DNA from: Verrucomicrobia subdivision 3 bacterium UBA693
GTDB lineage: Bacteria > Verrucomicrobiota > Verrucomicrobiia > Limisphaerales > UBA8199
DNA length: 64,000 nucleotides
Direction of reading: 5' to 3'
Assembly (NCBI GenBank): GCA_002298785.1
Contig: DBMR01000011.1
Coordinates: 62,001-126,000, forward strand
Below the pieces are notes generated by a model, which saw nothing but the letters and a program-made list of their open reading frames with translations, searched no databases and had not been told where the DNA came from. The position numbers were made by a program, and so were the translations under genes. This document shows positions 53,490 to 62,717 of the stretch, piece after piece. Position 1 is the stretch's first letter. Every line of letters begins with the position of its first letter.

Positions 53490-54560
53490 TCACCTCGCCG
53501 GGGATGGGGGTGAGGTTGCTGGTTCCTCCACCAGGTGGCTTAAAGGTATGGGTAACCCAAAGTTGGGCGTCCCGTCCGCATTCCACGTAAACCTTTGCAC
53601 CCGGGTCGTCCTCCCACGGTAAGCATATTCGGAACTGGTCTTGGCGTGATACACGATCCAGTCCGAGCCATCCCCGGCGCGGAAGAAGCCATTATGCCCA
53701 GGGCCGAACACCCCGTTAGCGTCGTTGCGCTCAAAAACCGGGGCCGGATGCTGGTGCCAGGATTTCGGATCGAGGACGTCCGCAGTGTCCTCAGCGATGA
53801 GCATGCCGAGTTTGTAATCCGGTTTGCCGGTGTCGCAGGCGGAGTAAACCAGGAACAGCCGCCCGTTTCGTTGCAAGACCACCGGCCCCTCCCGGACCTC
53901 GGCACAACCAAAACCCGAGGCTGGCAACACCACGCCGTTCCCGCTCAGGGTCCAGGGATTCGCCAATCGCGCGATGGTCAGCACATGCCCCGGACGGGCT
54001 GCCCACAGGAAATACCACGATCCATCCGGCTTGGAGAACACCGAACCGTCGATGGCATAAGCGTCGTTGGTGGGGTTCACCAGTCGTGCTTTGTAGGCAT
54101 ACGGTCCGAGCGGGTCGCGACCGGCGCTTTCCAGCACGTGCATGCGATGTCGGTCGTCGTTATTGTCGCTCGAGGTGGCGGTGTAATACAGGTACCAGCG
54201 ATTGCTGAAGTAATGAAATTCCGGCGCCCACATGCCGCGCGACCGGCTCGGATCGAAGTCCTGCCAGACCGTTACTGGTGAGACCGCTTTCAAACCGCCG
54301 ATCGTCGGCGCTTTCCACATGCGAATGGCATCGCCCTGGGTAGTGGTGAGGTAGTAATTCCCGTCAAAATATTCCAGCCACGGATCGGGGCCGGGGTTGA
54401 TCGGATTCTGGAATTTGCCCGAGTTGACTTGAGCCATAGCCATGCCCAGGGTCAGGCTCACCCACATCAACACCAGGCTCACCCAACAAAAAAAATGTTC
54501 AGCCACCACCAGGCTCCCTGCGAGGCCCCCGGTGCGTTTAAGAAAATCACGTCGTTTCAT
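53490..54560 (-). CDS. Secreted GH43-family glycosidase with Tat-type signal
   Basis: 356 residues. The five-bladed-propeller GH43 residues are present: Asp59 in NPGPDPW (base), Asp171 in YAIDGSVF (pKa modulator) and Glu224 in EVREGP (acid). GMWAPEFHYFSNRWYLYYTA is the standard second blade. GH43 members are arabinofuranosidases, xylosidases or arabinanases; the fold of this one and its neighbours favour arabinose. The N-terminus MKRRDFLKRTGG has a twin-arginine motif, but it is followed by two hydrophobic stretches (LAGSLVVAEHFF and VSLVLMWVSLTLGMAMAQ), which is odd for Tat. It is divergent from the GH127-like gene across copy 3 of the 20-bp element (148 bases from this start). Confidence 0.9.
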   Translation of the reverse strand: MKRRDFLKRTGGLAGSLVVAEHFFCWVSLVLMWVSLTLGMAMAQVNSGKFQNPINPGPDPWLEYFDGNYYLTTTQGDAIRMWKAPTIGGLKAVSPVTVWQDFDPSRSRGMWAPEFHYFSNRWYLYYTATSSDNNDDRHRMHVLESAGRDPLGPYAYKARLVNPTNDAYAIDGSVFSKPDGSWYFLWAARPGHVLTIARLANPWTLSGNGVVLPASGFGCAEVREGPVVLQRNGRLFLVYSACDTGKPDYKLGMLIAEDTADVLDPKSWHQHPAPVFERNDANGVFGPGHNGFFRAGDGSDWIVYHAKTSSEYAYRGRTTRVQRFTWNADGTPNFGLPIPLSHLVEEPATSPPSPAR

Positions 54561-54708
54561 GGAGGGATGCTGTCGGATTGGCCTTTCCAGTCACTGCGAA
54601 CCGTAACCGCGCCCAGGCAATCGCCGACGCGATACGTGCAATTCGTCGATGCTCGGCGAGTGGAAACATGTTGCTGCACGAGTCTAAAATAGCGCCGCCT
54701 CAGCGTCC

Positions 54709-54728
54709 TGTGGCATGAAATGGCCACA
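54709..54728. promoter_or_regulatory. Conserved 20-bp operator-like element, copy 3
   Basis: TGTGGCATGAAATGGCCACA, one difference from copy 1, preceded by GTCC. It lies between divergent genes: 55 bases before the GH127-like start and 148 bases before the GH43 start. The latter distance is close to the 152 bases of copy 2. Confidence 0.8.
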
Positions 54729-54783
54729 CACAAAAGACCTGCCTGCCAGGACCCGAGGCTGCTATGCTCCAGGCAGCTTGTCT

Positions 54784-56835
54784 ATGAATCGACAAAACCG
54801 CAACCTCTCCTCCCTCCACCAGGCCGTCACGCTCTGTCTCTTGTTGCTGCTGCCGCGTGCCGCGAACGCCGGCGAGACCCCGGTGACCTCGCCCCGGGCG
54901 GGCAAATCAGACCGACTGGTCCCGCTGGCCGCGTCTCCCCTGCCCCTCGGCAGCATCAAGCCGGCGGATTGGCTCAAAAGGCAGCTCGAGATCCAAGCCA
55001 CGGGGTTGAGCGGACACCTCGATGAGTTCTGGCCGGACGTCGCGCAGAGTTCCTGGATTGGAGGCAAAGCGGAGGGCTGGGAACGCGGACCTTACTGGCT
55101 GGACGGATTCCTCCCGCTGGCCATCGAACTCGACGATCCCAAGCTCAAAGCCCGGGCGCAGCACTGGATTGATTTCATTCTCAAGACGCAACACGAAGAC
55201 GGATGGCTCGGTCCGGTCAAGGGCAATCCGAGCGCCGGCTCCCGTCTCCAAAATTACGATCCCTGGCCGCGGTTCATCCTGCTCAAGGCGATGACCCAAT
55301 GGCAGGAGGCAACGGGTGACGCGCGCATTATCCCGGCCATGAACCGGTTCTTCCGATGTCTCGACAAAGTCCTCGATGAAAAGCCCCTGGAAGAATGGGC
55401 TCGCGTTCGCTGGGCCGACTTATCGTTGAGCACTTACTGGCTGTATGATCGAACGGGCGAATCGTGGTTGCTCGAGCTGGCGGCCAAAGTCCATCACCAG
55501 GGACTGGACTGGCTACAACTCGCCCGCGATTATCCGTACCGGGAGAAAGTTACCCAAAGCATGTTGAACCAATTCAAAGTGGCCGCGGGCGGGCGAGGGA
55601 TTAATGACCAGTACGGGGCCACGCACGGCGTGAACACCGGGATGGGGATTAAGGCCCCAGGAGTTTGGTATCGGCAATCACATGAGCAGGCCGACAAAGC
55701 CGCCGCGCTAAGCCTGCTCGACAATCTTGATAAATACCACGGCCAGGCCACGGGCATTTTCTCCTGCGACGAACATCTGGCCGGCAAACATCCCTCCCAG
55801 GGCACGGAGCTTTGTACCGTGGTCGAATCAATGTTCTCCCTGGAAACCCTGCTGACGATTCAGCCGGAGCAGGTGCGCCTGGCGGATCGCCTCGAAGCGC
55901 TGGCCTTCAATGCGTTGCCAGCCAGTTTCACCGATGACATGTGGGCCCACCAATACGACCAGCAAGCCAACCAGGCGGTCTGCATGATCAGCCAGGAGCG
56001 CGTTTACAGCAATAACGGTCCCGATGCCAATTTGTTCGGCCTCGAGCCACATTTCGGCTGCTGTCTGGCGAATTTCCACCAAGGCTGGCCAAAGTTCGTT
56101 TCGCACCTCTGGATGAAATCCAGCGCGGGAGGCCTGATGGCCCTGGCTTACGCCCCATGCGACATCCGCACCAAGATCGCTACGGTGGACGTCCAGGTGC
56201 GCGTCCGCACGGATTATCCCTTCACTGAGAAGATCGACATCTTCGTCGCCCCTGCCAAACCATCCCGCTTCCCCATCAGCCTCCGCATTCCCGAGTGGGC
56301 TGAAGGGGCGACCGTGAGCGTTAACGGTGAGAAAGCCAAAGTGGTTCCAGCCGGAATCATGCACTCCCTCGACCGACGTTGGGCCGGCGAAACAAAAGTG
56401 ACCCTGATCCTCCCGCTGAAACTGCGCGTGGAACGCCGTTTCAACAACAGCGCCACGATTCATCGCGGCCCACTGGTGTTCGCGCTCAAGGTGGGCGCGG
56501 ACTGGCAAAAGTTGCGGGATCGACCGCCCACGGCCGATTGGGAAGTGCATCCCGTCACGCCGTGGAATTACGCGCTGCTATTGAACACCGCAACGCCCGA
56601 GCAAAGCCTGCGACTTCAATTCAATGGCGTGGCTGCCTGCCCCTTTTCGTCGAAAGCCCCAGCCGTGCAACTCCTCGCCAAAGGCCGCCGACTGCCCGAA
56701 TGGTCATTACAGAAAAACGCCGCCGCCGCACCGCCGCAAAGTCCCGTGGCCTCCACGGAACCGCTGGAAAACCTGGAACTGATACCGTATGCCTCCGCCA
56801 AACTTCGCATCACGGAAATTCCGGTGCTGCGGTAA
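54784..56835 (+). CDS. Secreted GH127-like (DUF1680) beta-L-arabinofuranosidase-family protein
   Basis: 683 residues from the ATG at 54784. The frame is open to 54715, but that start lies inside the 20-bp element and would hide the signal peptide (SSLHQAVTLCLLLLLPRAANA). DUF1680 marks: LPLGSIKPADWLKRQLEIQ near the mature start, FWPDVAQSSWIGG, and HFGCCLANFHQGWPKFVSHL with Cys426/Cys427. In characterised GH127 a Cys in this doublet is the nucleophile, with a zinc-binding Cys/Glu set. TVVESMFSLE may supply the Glu. The (alpha/alpha)6 barrel is followed by a beta-sandwich (FPISLRIPEWAEGATVSVNG). It likely removes beta-L-arabinofuranose or a related sugar. The GH2 gene follows 35 bases later on the same strand, so they form an operon. 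Confidence 0.85.
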   Translation: MNRQNRNLSSLHQAVTLCLLLLLPRAANAGETPVTSPRAGKSDRLVPLAASPLPLGSIKPADWLKRQLEIQATGLSGHLDEFWPDVAQSSWIGGKAEGWERGPYWLDGFLPLAIELDDPKLKARAQHWIDFILKTQHEDGWLGPVKGNPSAGSRLQNYDPWPRFILLKAMTQWQEATGDARIIPAMNRFFRCLDKVLDEKPLEEWARVRWADLSLSTYWLYDRTGESWLLELAAKVHHQGLDWLQLARDYPYREKVTQSMLNQFKVAAGGRGINDQYGATHGVNTGMGIKAPGVWYRQSHEQADKAAALSLLDNLDKYHGQATGIFSCDEHLAGKHPSQGTELCTVVESMFSLETLLTIQPEQVRLADRLEALAFNALPASFTDDMWAHQYDQQANQAVCMISQERVYSNNGPDANLFGLEPHFGCCLANFHQGWPKFVSHLWMKSSAGGLMALAYAPCDIRTKIATVDVQVRVRTDYPFTEKIDIFVAPAKPSRFPISLRIPEWAEGATVSVNGEKAKVVPAGIMHSLDRRWAGETKVTLILPLKLRVERRFNNSATIHRGPLVFALKVGADWQKLRDRPPTADWEVHPVTPWNYALLLNTATPEQSLRLQFNGVAACPFSSKAPAVQLLAKGRRLPEWSLQKNAAAAPPQSPVASTEPLENLELIPYASAKLRITEIPVLR

Positions 56836-56870
56836 GGGCGAGACTAAATCCACCTTCAGAACTGACTGTT

Positions 56871-59800
56871 ATGAATGCGAAAAACCGTCCGTCCCGGCTG
56901 TTCCTGACTTGCGCGCGCCGTTGTTGTTTCCTCGCGCTCGGGATCCTGTTGGCCGGTCCCTGCCGAATGGCCGGCTGGCAGATGCAGTACGCGCCGATCA
57001 TGACCGACTGGGCACGGCAAGTGGACACCAACAGTCCGTTGCCCGAATATCCACGACCCCAAATGGTCCGAACGGATTGGTTGAGTTTGAATGGTGTCTG
57101 GCAATTTCAGGGCGGGAACACCAACGATCCGGTCCCGGTGAACCAGGCACTTGCTGGTGACATCCTCGTTCCCTTTCCCATGGAGTCCGCGCTCTCCGGA
57201 GTGGCAAGATACTATCCCCATTCCTGGTACCGACGTCTCTTTACCGTGCCCGCAGGATGGAACGGGAGGAGAATCCTGCTGCATCTGGATGCGGTGGATT
57301 GGGAGTCGGAAGTTTTCATAAATGGGCAGAGCGTGGGCCTGCACCGAGGCGGTTACGACCCGGCAATGTATGACATCACTCCTCAATTGCGGGGCAGCGG
57401 GCCGCAGGAGATGATCGTCCGGGTTTACGATCCGACCGATGCCGCCGGCATGCCGCGCGGAAAGCAAACGCTCTATCCGGGAGGCATCATGTACACCTCG
57501 TGCAGCGGCATCTGGCAACCGGTCTGGCTGGAACCAGTACCGATCTCGAGTGTCGCGGGTCTGAAATTGGTGCCGGACATTGATACCCAACGACTCCGCG
57601 TAACCACCACGATCTCCGGGCCGACCAACGGCCTCACCATCCACGCCACCGCCCGCGTCGGCACAAATCTCATCGGTTCGATCTCTGGCGCACCGGGAGC
57701 AGAACTGTCGTTGCCGGTGCCGAACCCGACGTTGTGGTGCCCGACCAACCCGTTCCTGTACGACCTCGAGATCGCGCTCTCGAATGGCCTCACCCGGGTC
57801 GATGGAGTCGCGAGTTACTTCGGCATGCGCAAGATCAGTCTCGGCACCACCAATGGCTTCGTGAAGCTGCTGCTCAATAACCAATTCGTATTTCAGTTTG
57901 GTCCGCTGGACCAGGGGTTCTGGCCGGATGGCATTTATACCGCCCCCACCGATGACGCTCTGAAAAGTGATATCGAACAGGAAAAAATCCTCGGGTACAA
58001 CATGGTCCGTAAGCATATCAAAGTCGAGCGGTCACGGTGGTATTATTGGGCGGACAAACTGGGCCTGCTGGTTTGGCAGGATATGCCCAGCGCCAATTCC
58101 TACACCAGCAATCCGCAACCGCTCGATGTACCCCAGTTCGCGACCGAACTCACGCGGATGGTGCAAAACCACTGGAATCATCCTTCCATTATCATGTGGG
58201 TGATTTTCAACGAGTCCCAGGGACAACACGATACGGCTGCTCTGGTGCAACAGGTAAAGACGCTCGACCCTTCGCGACTGGTCAACGAGGCCAGCGGCGG
58301 TTCCTATTATGGATCGGGCGACGTGCTCGATGTTCACAGCTATCCGGATCCCGCCTACCCCACTAGCGGAACGCAGGCCGCCGTGTGTGGCGAATTCGGC
58401 GGCGTCGGTCTCGGCATTACCAATCATACCTGGGCGCCGGGTTGGGGTTACATCTCGGCGGTTAACGGCGATGACCTCGCAGCCAAGTTCGAAGGCTTCT
58501 GCCAGCAGTTGTCCGATTTCGTTCAACACCACGGGTTGAGCGCGGCAGTTTACACCGAGATCACCGATGTTGAAATTGAGCTGAATGGATTTCTGACCTA
58601 CGACCGCAAAGTGCGCAAACCGGATGCCGACCGCATCCGACAGGCCATCGCCTCGGCCAGTGCGCCCATCACGTTAACCACCGTCGTGCCCACCTCCCAG
58701 GCAGCCGGACAAACCTGGAAATACACCACCACGACCCCAGCCGCGAATTGGCCTGCCACCGGGTTCAATGATGCCAATTGGAGCACTGGCACGGCCGGTT
58801 TTGGAGCCAATAATCCACCCAATACCTCGGGGCTGATTCGGACCACTTGGAATACCGCCGATATCTGGCTGCGACGCACGTTCAACCCCGGCAACCTCAG
58901 CTCGCAACAAATCAGCAACCTGTTCTTTGTCGTTTATCACGACGAGGACGCTGAGTTTTACATCAACGGTGTCCTCGCCGTTACAGCCCCCGGCTACACG
59001 ACCGGCTACGGACTGTCCGCACTGTCTCCAGCGGGAAGGGCGGCCGTTTTGCCAAATGCAGTTAACGTCCTCGCGGTGCATTGCCACCAAACCGGCGGAG
59101 GTCAATACATCGATGTCGGGCTCACCGTCAGGGACAGCAGTGTTATGCCACAGCCGCTCCCGTTGCCCCCGGCCCCATCCAATTTGCGCGCTTCCTCCGC
59201 GCTCACCGGGGTATCTTTAGCGTGGAACTCATCCCCCAACGCCAGCAACTATAAGCTCAAACGCTCGACGACCAGCGGCGGCCCATACACCAACACCATC
59301 GTCCTGTCTCCCGTCAATTGCGCCACGGATACCGCGGTCAGCCCCGGCAACACGTATTATTATGTGGTCTCGGCCACCAATTCCTCGGGCGAAAGTGATA
59401 ATTCAAACGAAGTCGGCTTAACGATTCCAGCGTTACCTCCGCCTTTGCCGAAGGCATGGTTCAAGGCGGATGCCCTGAGCGGATTGGGCAATGGCGCTCC
59501 GATCGCGATCTGGCCGGACGCGTCCGGCAACGCCTTTAACGCCACCCAAACCAACCCGGGCATGAGGCCAACCTACGCCTCCAGCGCGATCAATGGTTTA
59601 CCGGCGGTACACTTCAATGCCACCAACAGCAACTCCCTCGCGTTTGCCCGGCCGGTCCAGGATGATTTCACGATCTTCTGCGTGTATCGCAGTGCCCAGG
59701 GCCTCGGTACCGGTACCCAGTTTTACCAAGGCGCCGGGCTCGTGAACGGCGAGGTACCCAGCGTCGACAATGACTTCGGCTTGAGTTTGAATGCCAGCGG

Positions 59801-60617
59801 CAACCTGCTGGCCGGCACAGGAAATCCGGACGTGAGCATCGCCTCGAGTAGCGCAACTTTTGCGGATGGCCAACCCCACATCGTGACCTTCAAACGCACC
59901 CGGGCGACCGGAGCGCTGGCCCTATTTGTGGATGGATCCGCCCAAGGCACCGCGTCCGCCGGCAACCAGTCGCTGACCGCCCCTGCTCAGTTGGTGTTGG
60001 GCGCACAGCAGACCCTGATCAACTACCTGACGGGCGATATCGCTGAGGTCAAAATATACGAGGCAGCTCTCGGAGATGCGGACCGGGTTGCCGAGGAAAC
60101 AGCGCTCGCCTGCAAATACAAACTGGGAGGGGGCGCCGCACCCGCAACGCCTCGAGGTTTGTCCGCCACCGCTAATAACCGCCAGGTCTTCGTGACCTGG
60201 ATTCCCGTGACAGGCGCCACCGGGTACAAGGTCAATTGGTCCGTCAACCTCGCCGGCCCTTATACGCAACTAATCGGGAATCTGACCACGAACAGCTATT
60301 CACACACCACCGCCCTGAATGGACAAACCAATTACTATCGGGTGAGCGCTTACAGTGCTTGCGGGCTTGGCACCAGTTCAGCTCCGGTGGCAGCCTGGCT
60401 GCCCCTGCCGACCCTGGGAGTCAGCCGCGAAAATAGTTTCTTTACCCTCACCTGGCCCGATTGGGCCAGTGATTGGCTGCTGTGGTCGGCGACCAATCCA
60501 ACCCCACCGATTTTTTGGCAGCCAATCACTAATGCCGCCACAATTACGAATGGTCAGTTCAACCTCACTCTGCCCTTCCGGTGGAGCGTTGAGTTATTCC
60601 GATTAGCCAGCCCTTGA
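56871..60617 (+). CDS. Secreted modular GH2-family glycosidase
   Basis: 1248 residues from the ATG at 56871 (MNAKNRPSRLF). The frame extends to 56379, inside the previous gene, but only this start gives a signal peptide (CCFLALGILLAGPCRMAGW). GH2 core: the sugar-binding jelly roll (SLNGVWQFQG; WYRRLFTVPAGWNGRRILLH), the Ig-like domain, and a barrel with Glu448 in VIFNESQGQ (acid/base) and Glu563 in YTEITDVE (likely nucleophile). Then, in order: a galactose-binding-like domain (about 605-755) nearly the same type as that ending the DUF4965 protein, an Fn3 domain (YKLKRSTTSGGPYTN), a LamG-like domain (about 860-1080), a second Fn3, and a C-terminal module (DWLLWSATNPTPPIFW ... VELFRLASP). Substrate not determinable. 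Second gene after the GH127-like gene. Confidence 0.87.
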   Translation: MNAKNRPSRLFLTCARRCCFLALGILLAGPCRMAGWQMQYAPIMTDWARQVDTNSPLPEYPRPQMVRTDWLSLNGVWQFQGGNTNDPVPVNQALAGDILVPFPMESALSGVARYYPHSWYRRLFTVPAGWNGRRILLHLDAVDWESEVFINGQSVGLHRGGYDPAMYDITPQLRGSGPQEMIVRVYDPTDAAGMPRGKQTLYPGGIMYTSCSGIWQPVWLEPVPISSVAGLKLVPDIDTQRLRVTTTISGPTNGLTIHATARVGTNLIGSISGAPGAELSLPVPNPTLWCPTNPFLYDLEIALSNGLTRVDGVASYFGMRKISLGTTNGFVKLLLNNQFVFQFGPLDQGFWPDGIYTAPTDDALKSDIEQEKILGYNMVRKHIKVERSRWYYWADKLGLLVWQDMPSANSYTSNPQPLDVPQFATELTRMVQNHWNHPSIIMWVIFNESQGQHDTAALVQQVKTLDPSRLVNEASGGSYYGSGDVLDVHSYPDPAYPTSGTQAAVCGEFGGVGLGITNHTWAPGWGYISAVNGDDLAAKFEGFCQQLSDFVQHHGLSAAVYTEITDVEIELNGFLTYDRKVRKPDADRIRQAIASASAPITLTTVVPTSQAAGQTWKYTTTTPAANWPATGFNDANWSTGTAGFGANNPPNTSGLIRTTWNTADIWLRRTFNPGNLSSQQISNLFFVVYHDEDAEFYINGVLAVTAPGYTTGYGLSALSPAGRAAVLPNAVNVLAVHCHQTGGGQYIDVGLTVRDSSVMPQPLPLPPAPSNLRASSALTGVSLAWNSSPNASNYKLKRSTTSGGPYTNTIVLSPVNCATDTAVSPGNTYYYVVSATNSSGESDNSNEVGLTIPALPPPLPKAWFKADALSGLGNGAPIAIWPDASGNAFNATQTNPGMRPTYASSAINGLPAVHFNATNSNSLAFARPVQDDFTIFCVYRSAQGLGTGTQFYQGAGLVNGEVPSVDNDFGLSLNASGNLLAGTGNPDVSIASSSATFADGQPHIVTFKRTRATGALALFVDGSAQGTASAGNQSLTAPAQLVLGAQQTLINYLTGDIAEVKIYEAALGDADRVAEETALACKYKLGGGAAPATPRGLSATANNRQVFVTWIPVTGATGYKVNWSVNLAGPYTQLIGNLTTNSYSHTTALNGQTNYYRVSAYSACGLGTSSAPVAAWLPLPTLGVSRENSFFTLTWPDWASDWLLWSATNPTPPIFWQPITNAATITNGQFNLTLPFRWSVELFRLASP

Positions 60618-60644
60618 AGCGCTCGCGGTCGCTTCACTCGTAAC

Positions 60645-62717
60645 TCACCGATAAAAGCGGGTGGCCGCATCGGCCGGTCCCGAGTCTATCCAGAAGAATG
60701 GCATTGCCGGCGCGTTGGTGCGCAACAACGTCACCCACGCGCCGATACGGCCCAGGTTGGTGGAAACCTGGATGACATAGTCCGGCCCGTAATCTCCATC
60801 GATCCGCAGTCCGATCCCGGCATCGGAAATCACGGGCGTATTGAGTTGGGGTTGCGACAGGTTGGTGACGGTAACGACGAACCGTTGCGTGGCACTTAAG
60901 CTGGGCGACCCGCTGTCTGCCACCACCACGGCCACGGCATTGACGGTGTTCGCCTGAACCACCGCCGGCCGCCACTTGAACACACCATTCGTGCCATCCA
61001 GAAAGGCTCCGGTTGGCGCAGTCAAAAGCGAAAAAGTCAGAGTTTGTCCAGCGTCAGGATCGGAGGCGGTATTCGTAACCGCCAGGGACTGACCGGCGCC
61101 AATCGAGAAATCCGGCACTGGCGCTAATGTGGGCGGACGGTTCGCCAGGGCGGCGACTTCCACGCTGGTGAGCGCGCGTCCATACACGCGCGCATCCCGA
61201 ATAGTGCCCTTAAAATATTCGTCGCCACCCGGAAAATCCGCACCGAGATAAAGCGGTTCGTTGACGACACCAAAGCGCAGCGTGACGAACGGCTGGTTGG
61301 CATCCAACTGGCCATTGAGATAGAAGCGTAACCGGATACCGTCATAGGTCACAGCCGCGTGGCACCATTGCCCGACGCTCAGTTTCCCCGAGGAATTCCA
61401 GGAACCACCGCCAACGCTCCCGGCGGGATTGCCCCAGTTCGCGGTGAAACGCAACGCCCCATCGCTCCAGGTTTCCAGGGCGAAGGCCGTGCTGTTGCTG
61501 CCTTTGGTGATCAGGCCGGCCCAATCCGTGAAAACGTCCGCCCGGACCCAGGCCGCCAGGGTTACCGCGTGTTGCACCTCGTTGCCCAGCCCTGGACCAG
61601 CGTCGACATAGGCGTTGGTGCCGTTGAATCTCAACCCGGGATTCGCCCAAACGGCCCCCCCGTTCAAGGTGGCGAGCCGACCACACATGATGCTCGCGGT
61701 GGTGGTGCCGGTCGTTTGCTCCAGCGAAAATCGCGCGACGAGGAAGTCAGCGTCGTCGGTCGCCGCAGAACCGATGGGCACCGGCGTGCCGAAATCCGGA
61801 AGGTTGGCCACGGTCCACGCGACGCGTTGCGCCCGAATGCGCCGCAGCCCGCCGCAGCCTTCTCCCGAGTTGTTGTTGGCATGGTAGATATTCCACCACT
61901 GTCCGGCGACGTCTTGCAGCACACAATGGTGTCCGGGGCCGTAAGCACCGGGTTGCTTGGTGAACACCGGGCCCGATTTGGTCCACGAAGCGCGATCCAA
62001 AAGATTCGCCCCGGTCAACGTGAGCAACCCCAAGGTGTAATCGTCCGTCCAGCAACCGCTGGCCGAATACGCGATGAACAGTTGGCCGTTGCGCTGGAAC
62101 GCCCAGGGACCTTCGTTGACCTTGGGGTCGCCGATCCGCTCCCAGGGTTGAGTGGGTTCAGAAAGCAGCACCAGTGGCCCAGCCAAGGTATAGGGATTGC
62201 TCATGGGCGCAATGTACAGGTTCTGCGTCGAGCCCTCGTTCCCCGAGCAGATAAAATAAAGTTTGCCGTCGCCGGCGGTGAACACGCTCCCGTCAATATT
62301 CCAAAACGTGTTAAACAAAATGCCGCGATCGGTATAGGGCCCGAGGGCACTGGTGCCCTGGCTTTCAGCAACAAACACCCGATGCCCAGCACCCGGATTG
62401 CGGCTGTAATAGAGATACCAGCGGTTGTTGAGCCAATGCAATTCCGGGGCCCAGACGTCCGAGTAACCGGGCGCGTAAATCGAGTAATCCGAAGCCGTCA
62501 CCAACCCGCCAATCGAGGCAGATCGGCGCAGATGAATCACGCAGCCATCGCTCTGGACGAGGTTGAATAGACCGTCTTTCAGAGTCACCGCGGGATCTTG
62601 CCCCTGCATGAGGGAGTTCGTGAAACAAGCCCCCCACAGGTTGGCCCCAGCGCCACACACGCACGCGAGCACTGCTACCGCTCCCAGGGAGCGCCATGGC
62701 CGGGTGAAGGGTCTCAT
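60645..62717 (-). CDS. Secreted GH43-family glycosidase with LamG and cadherin-like domains
   Basis: 690 residues from the ATG at 62717. That ATG overlaps the upstream stop as ATGA, which favours it over the ATG at 62750. Signal peptide: SLGAVAVLACVCGAGANLWG. GH43 residues: Asp in MQGQDPAVTLKDG, Asp in FWNIDGSVFTAGDG and Glu in KVNEGPWAF, plus DVWAPELHWLNNRWYLYYSR. YGPGHHCVL supplies the His typical of arabinan-acting members. A LamG-like domain covers about 340-520 (LRFNGTNAYVDAGPGLGNEV), a cadherin/He_PIG-type domain about 525-620 (TNTASDPDAGQTLTFSLLTA), and the shared C-terminal module ends the protein (YVIQVSTNLGRIGAW ... ATRFYR). Translation is probably coupled to the GH127-type gene upstream; convergent with the GH2 gene. 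Confidence 0.9.
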   Translation of the reverse strand: MRPFTRPWRSLGAVAVLACVCGAGANLWGACFTNSLMQGQDPAVTLKDGLFNLVQSDGCVIHLRRSASIGGLVTASDYSIYAPGYSDVWAPELHWLNNRWYLYYSRNPGAGHRVFVAESQGTSALGPYTDRGILFNTFWNIDGSVFTAGDGKLYFICSGNEGSTQNLYIAPMSNPYTLAGPLVLLSEPTQPWERIGDPKVNEGPWAFQRNGQLFIAYSASGCWTDDYTLGLLTLTGANLLDRASWTKSGPVFTKQPGAYGPGHHCVLQDVAGQWWNIYHANNNSGEGCGGLRRIRAQRVAWTVANLPDFGTPVPIGSAATDDADFLVARFSLEQTTGTTTASIMCGRLATLNGGAVWANPGLRFNGTNAYVDAGPGLGNEVQHAVTLAAWVRADVFTDWAGLITKGSNSTAFALETWSDGALRFTANWGNPAGSVGGGSWNSSGKLSVGQWCHAAVTYDGIRLRFYLNGQLDANQPFVTLRFGVVNEPLYLGADFPGGDEYFKGTIRDARVYGRALTSVEVAALANRPPTLAPVPDFSIGAGQSLAVTNTASDPDAGQTLTFSLLTAPTGAFLDGTNGVFKWRPAVVQANTVNAVAVVVADSGSPSLSATQRFVVTVTNLSQPQLNTPVISDAGIGLRIDGDYGPDYVIQVSTNLGRIGAWVTLLRTNAPAMPFFWIDSGPADAATRFYR

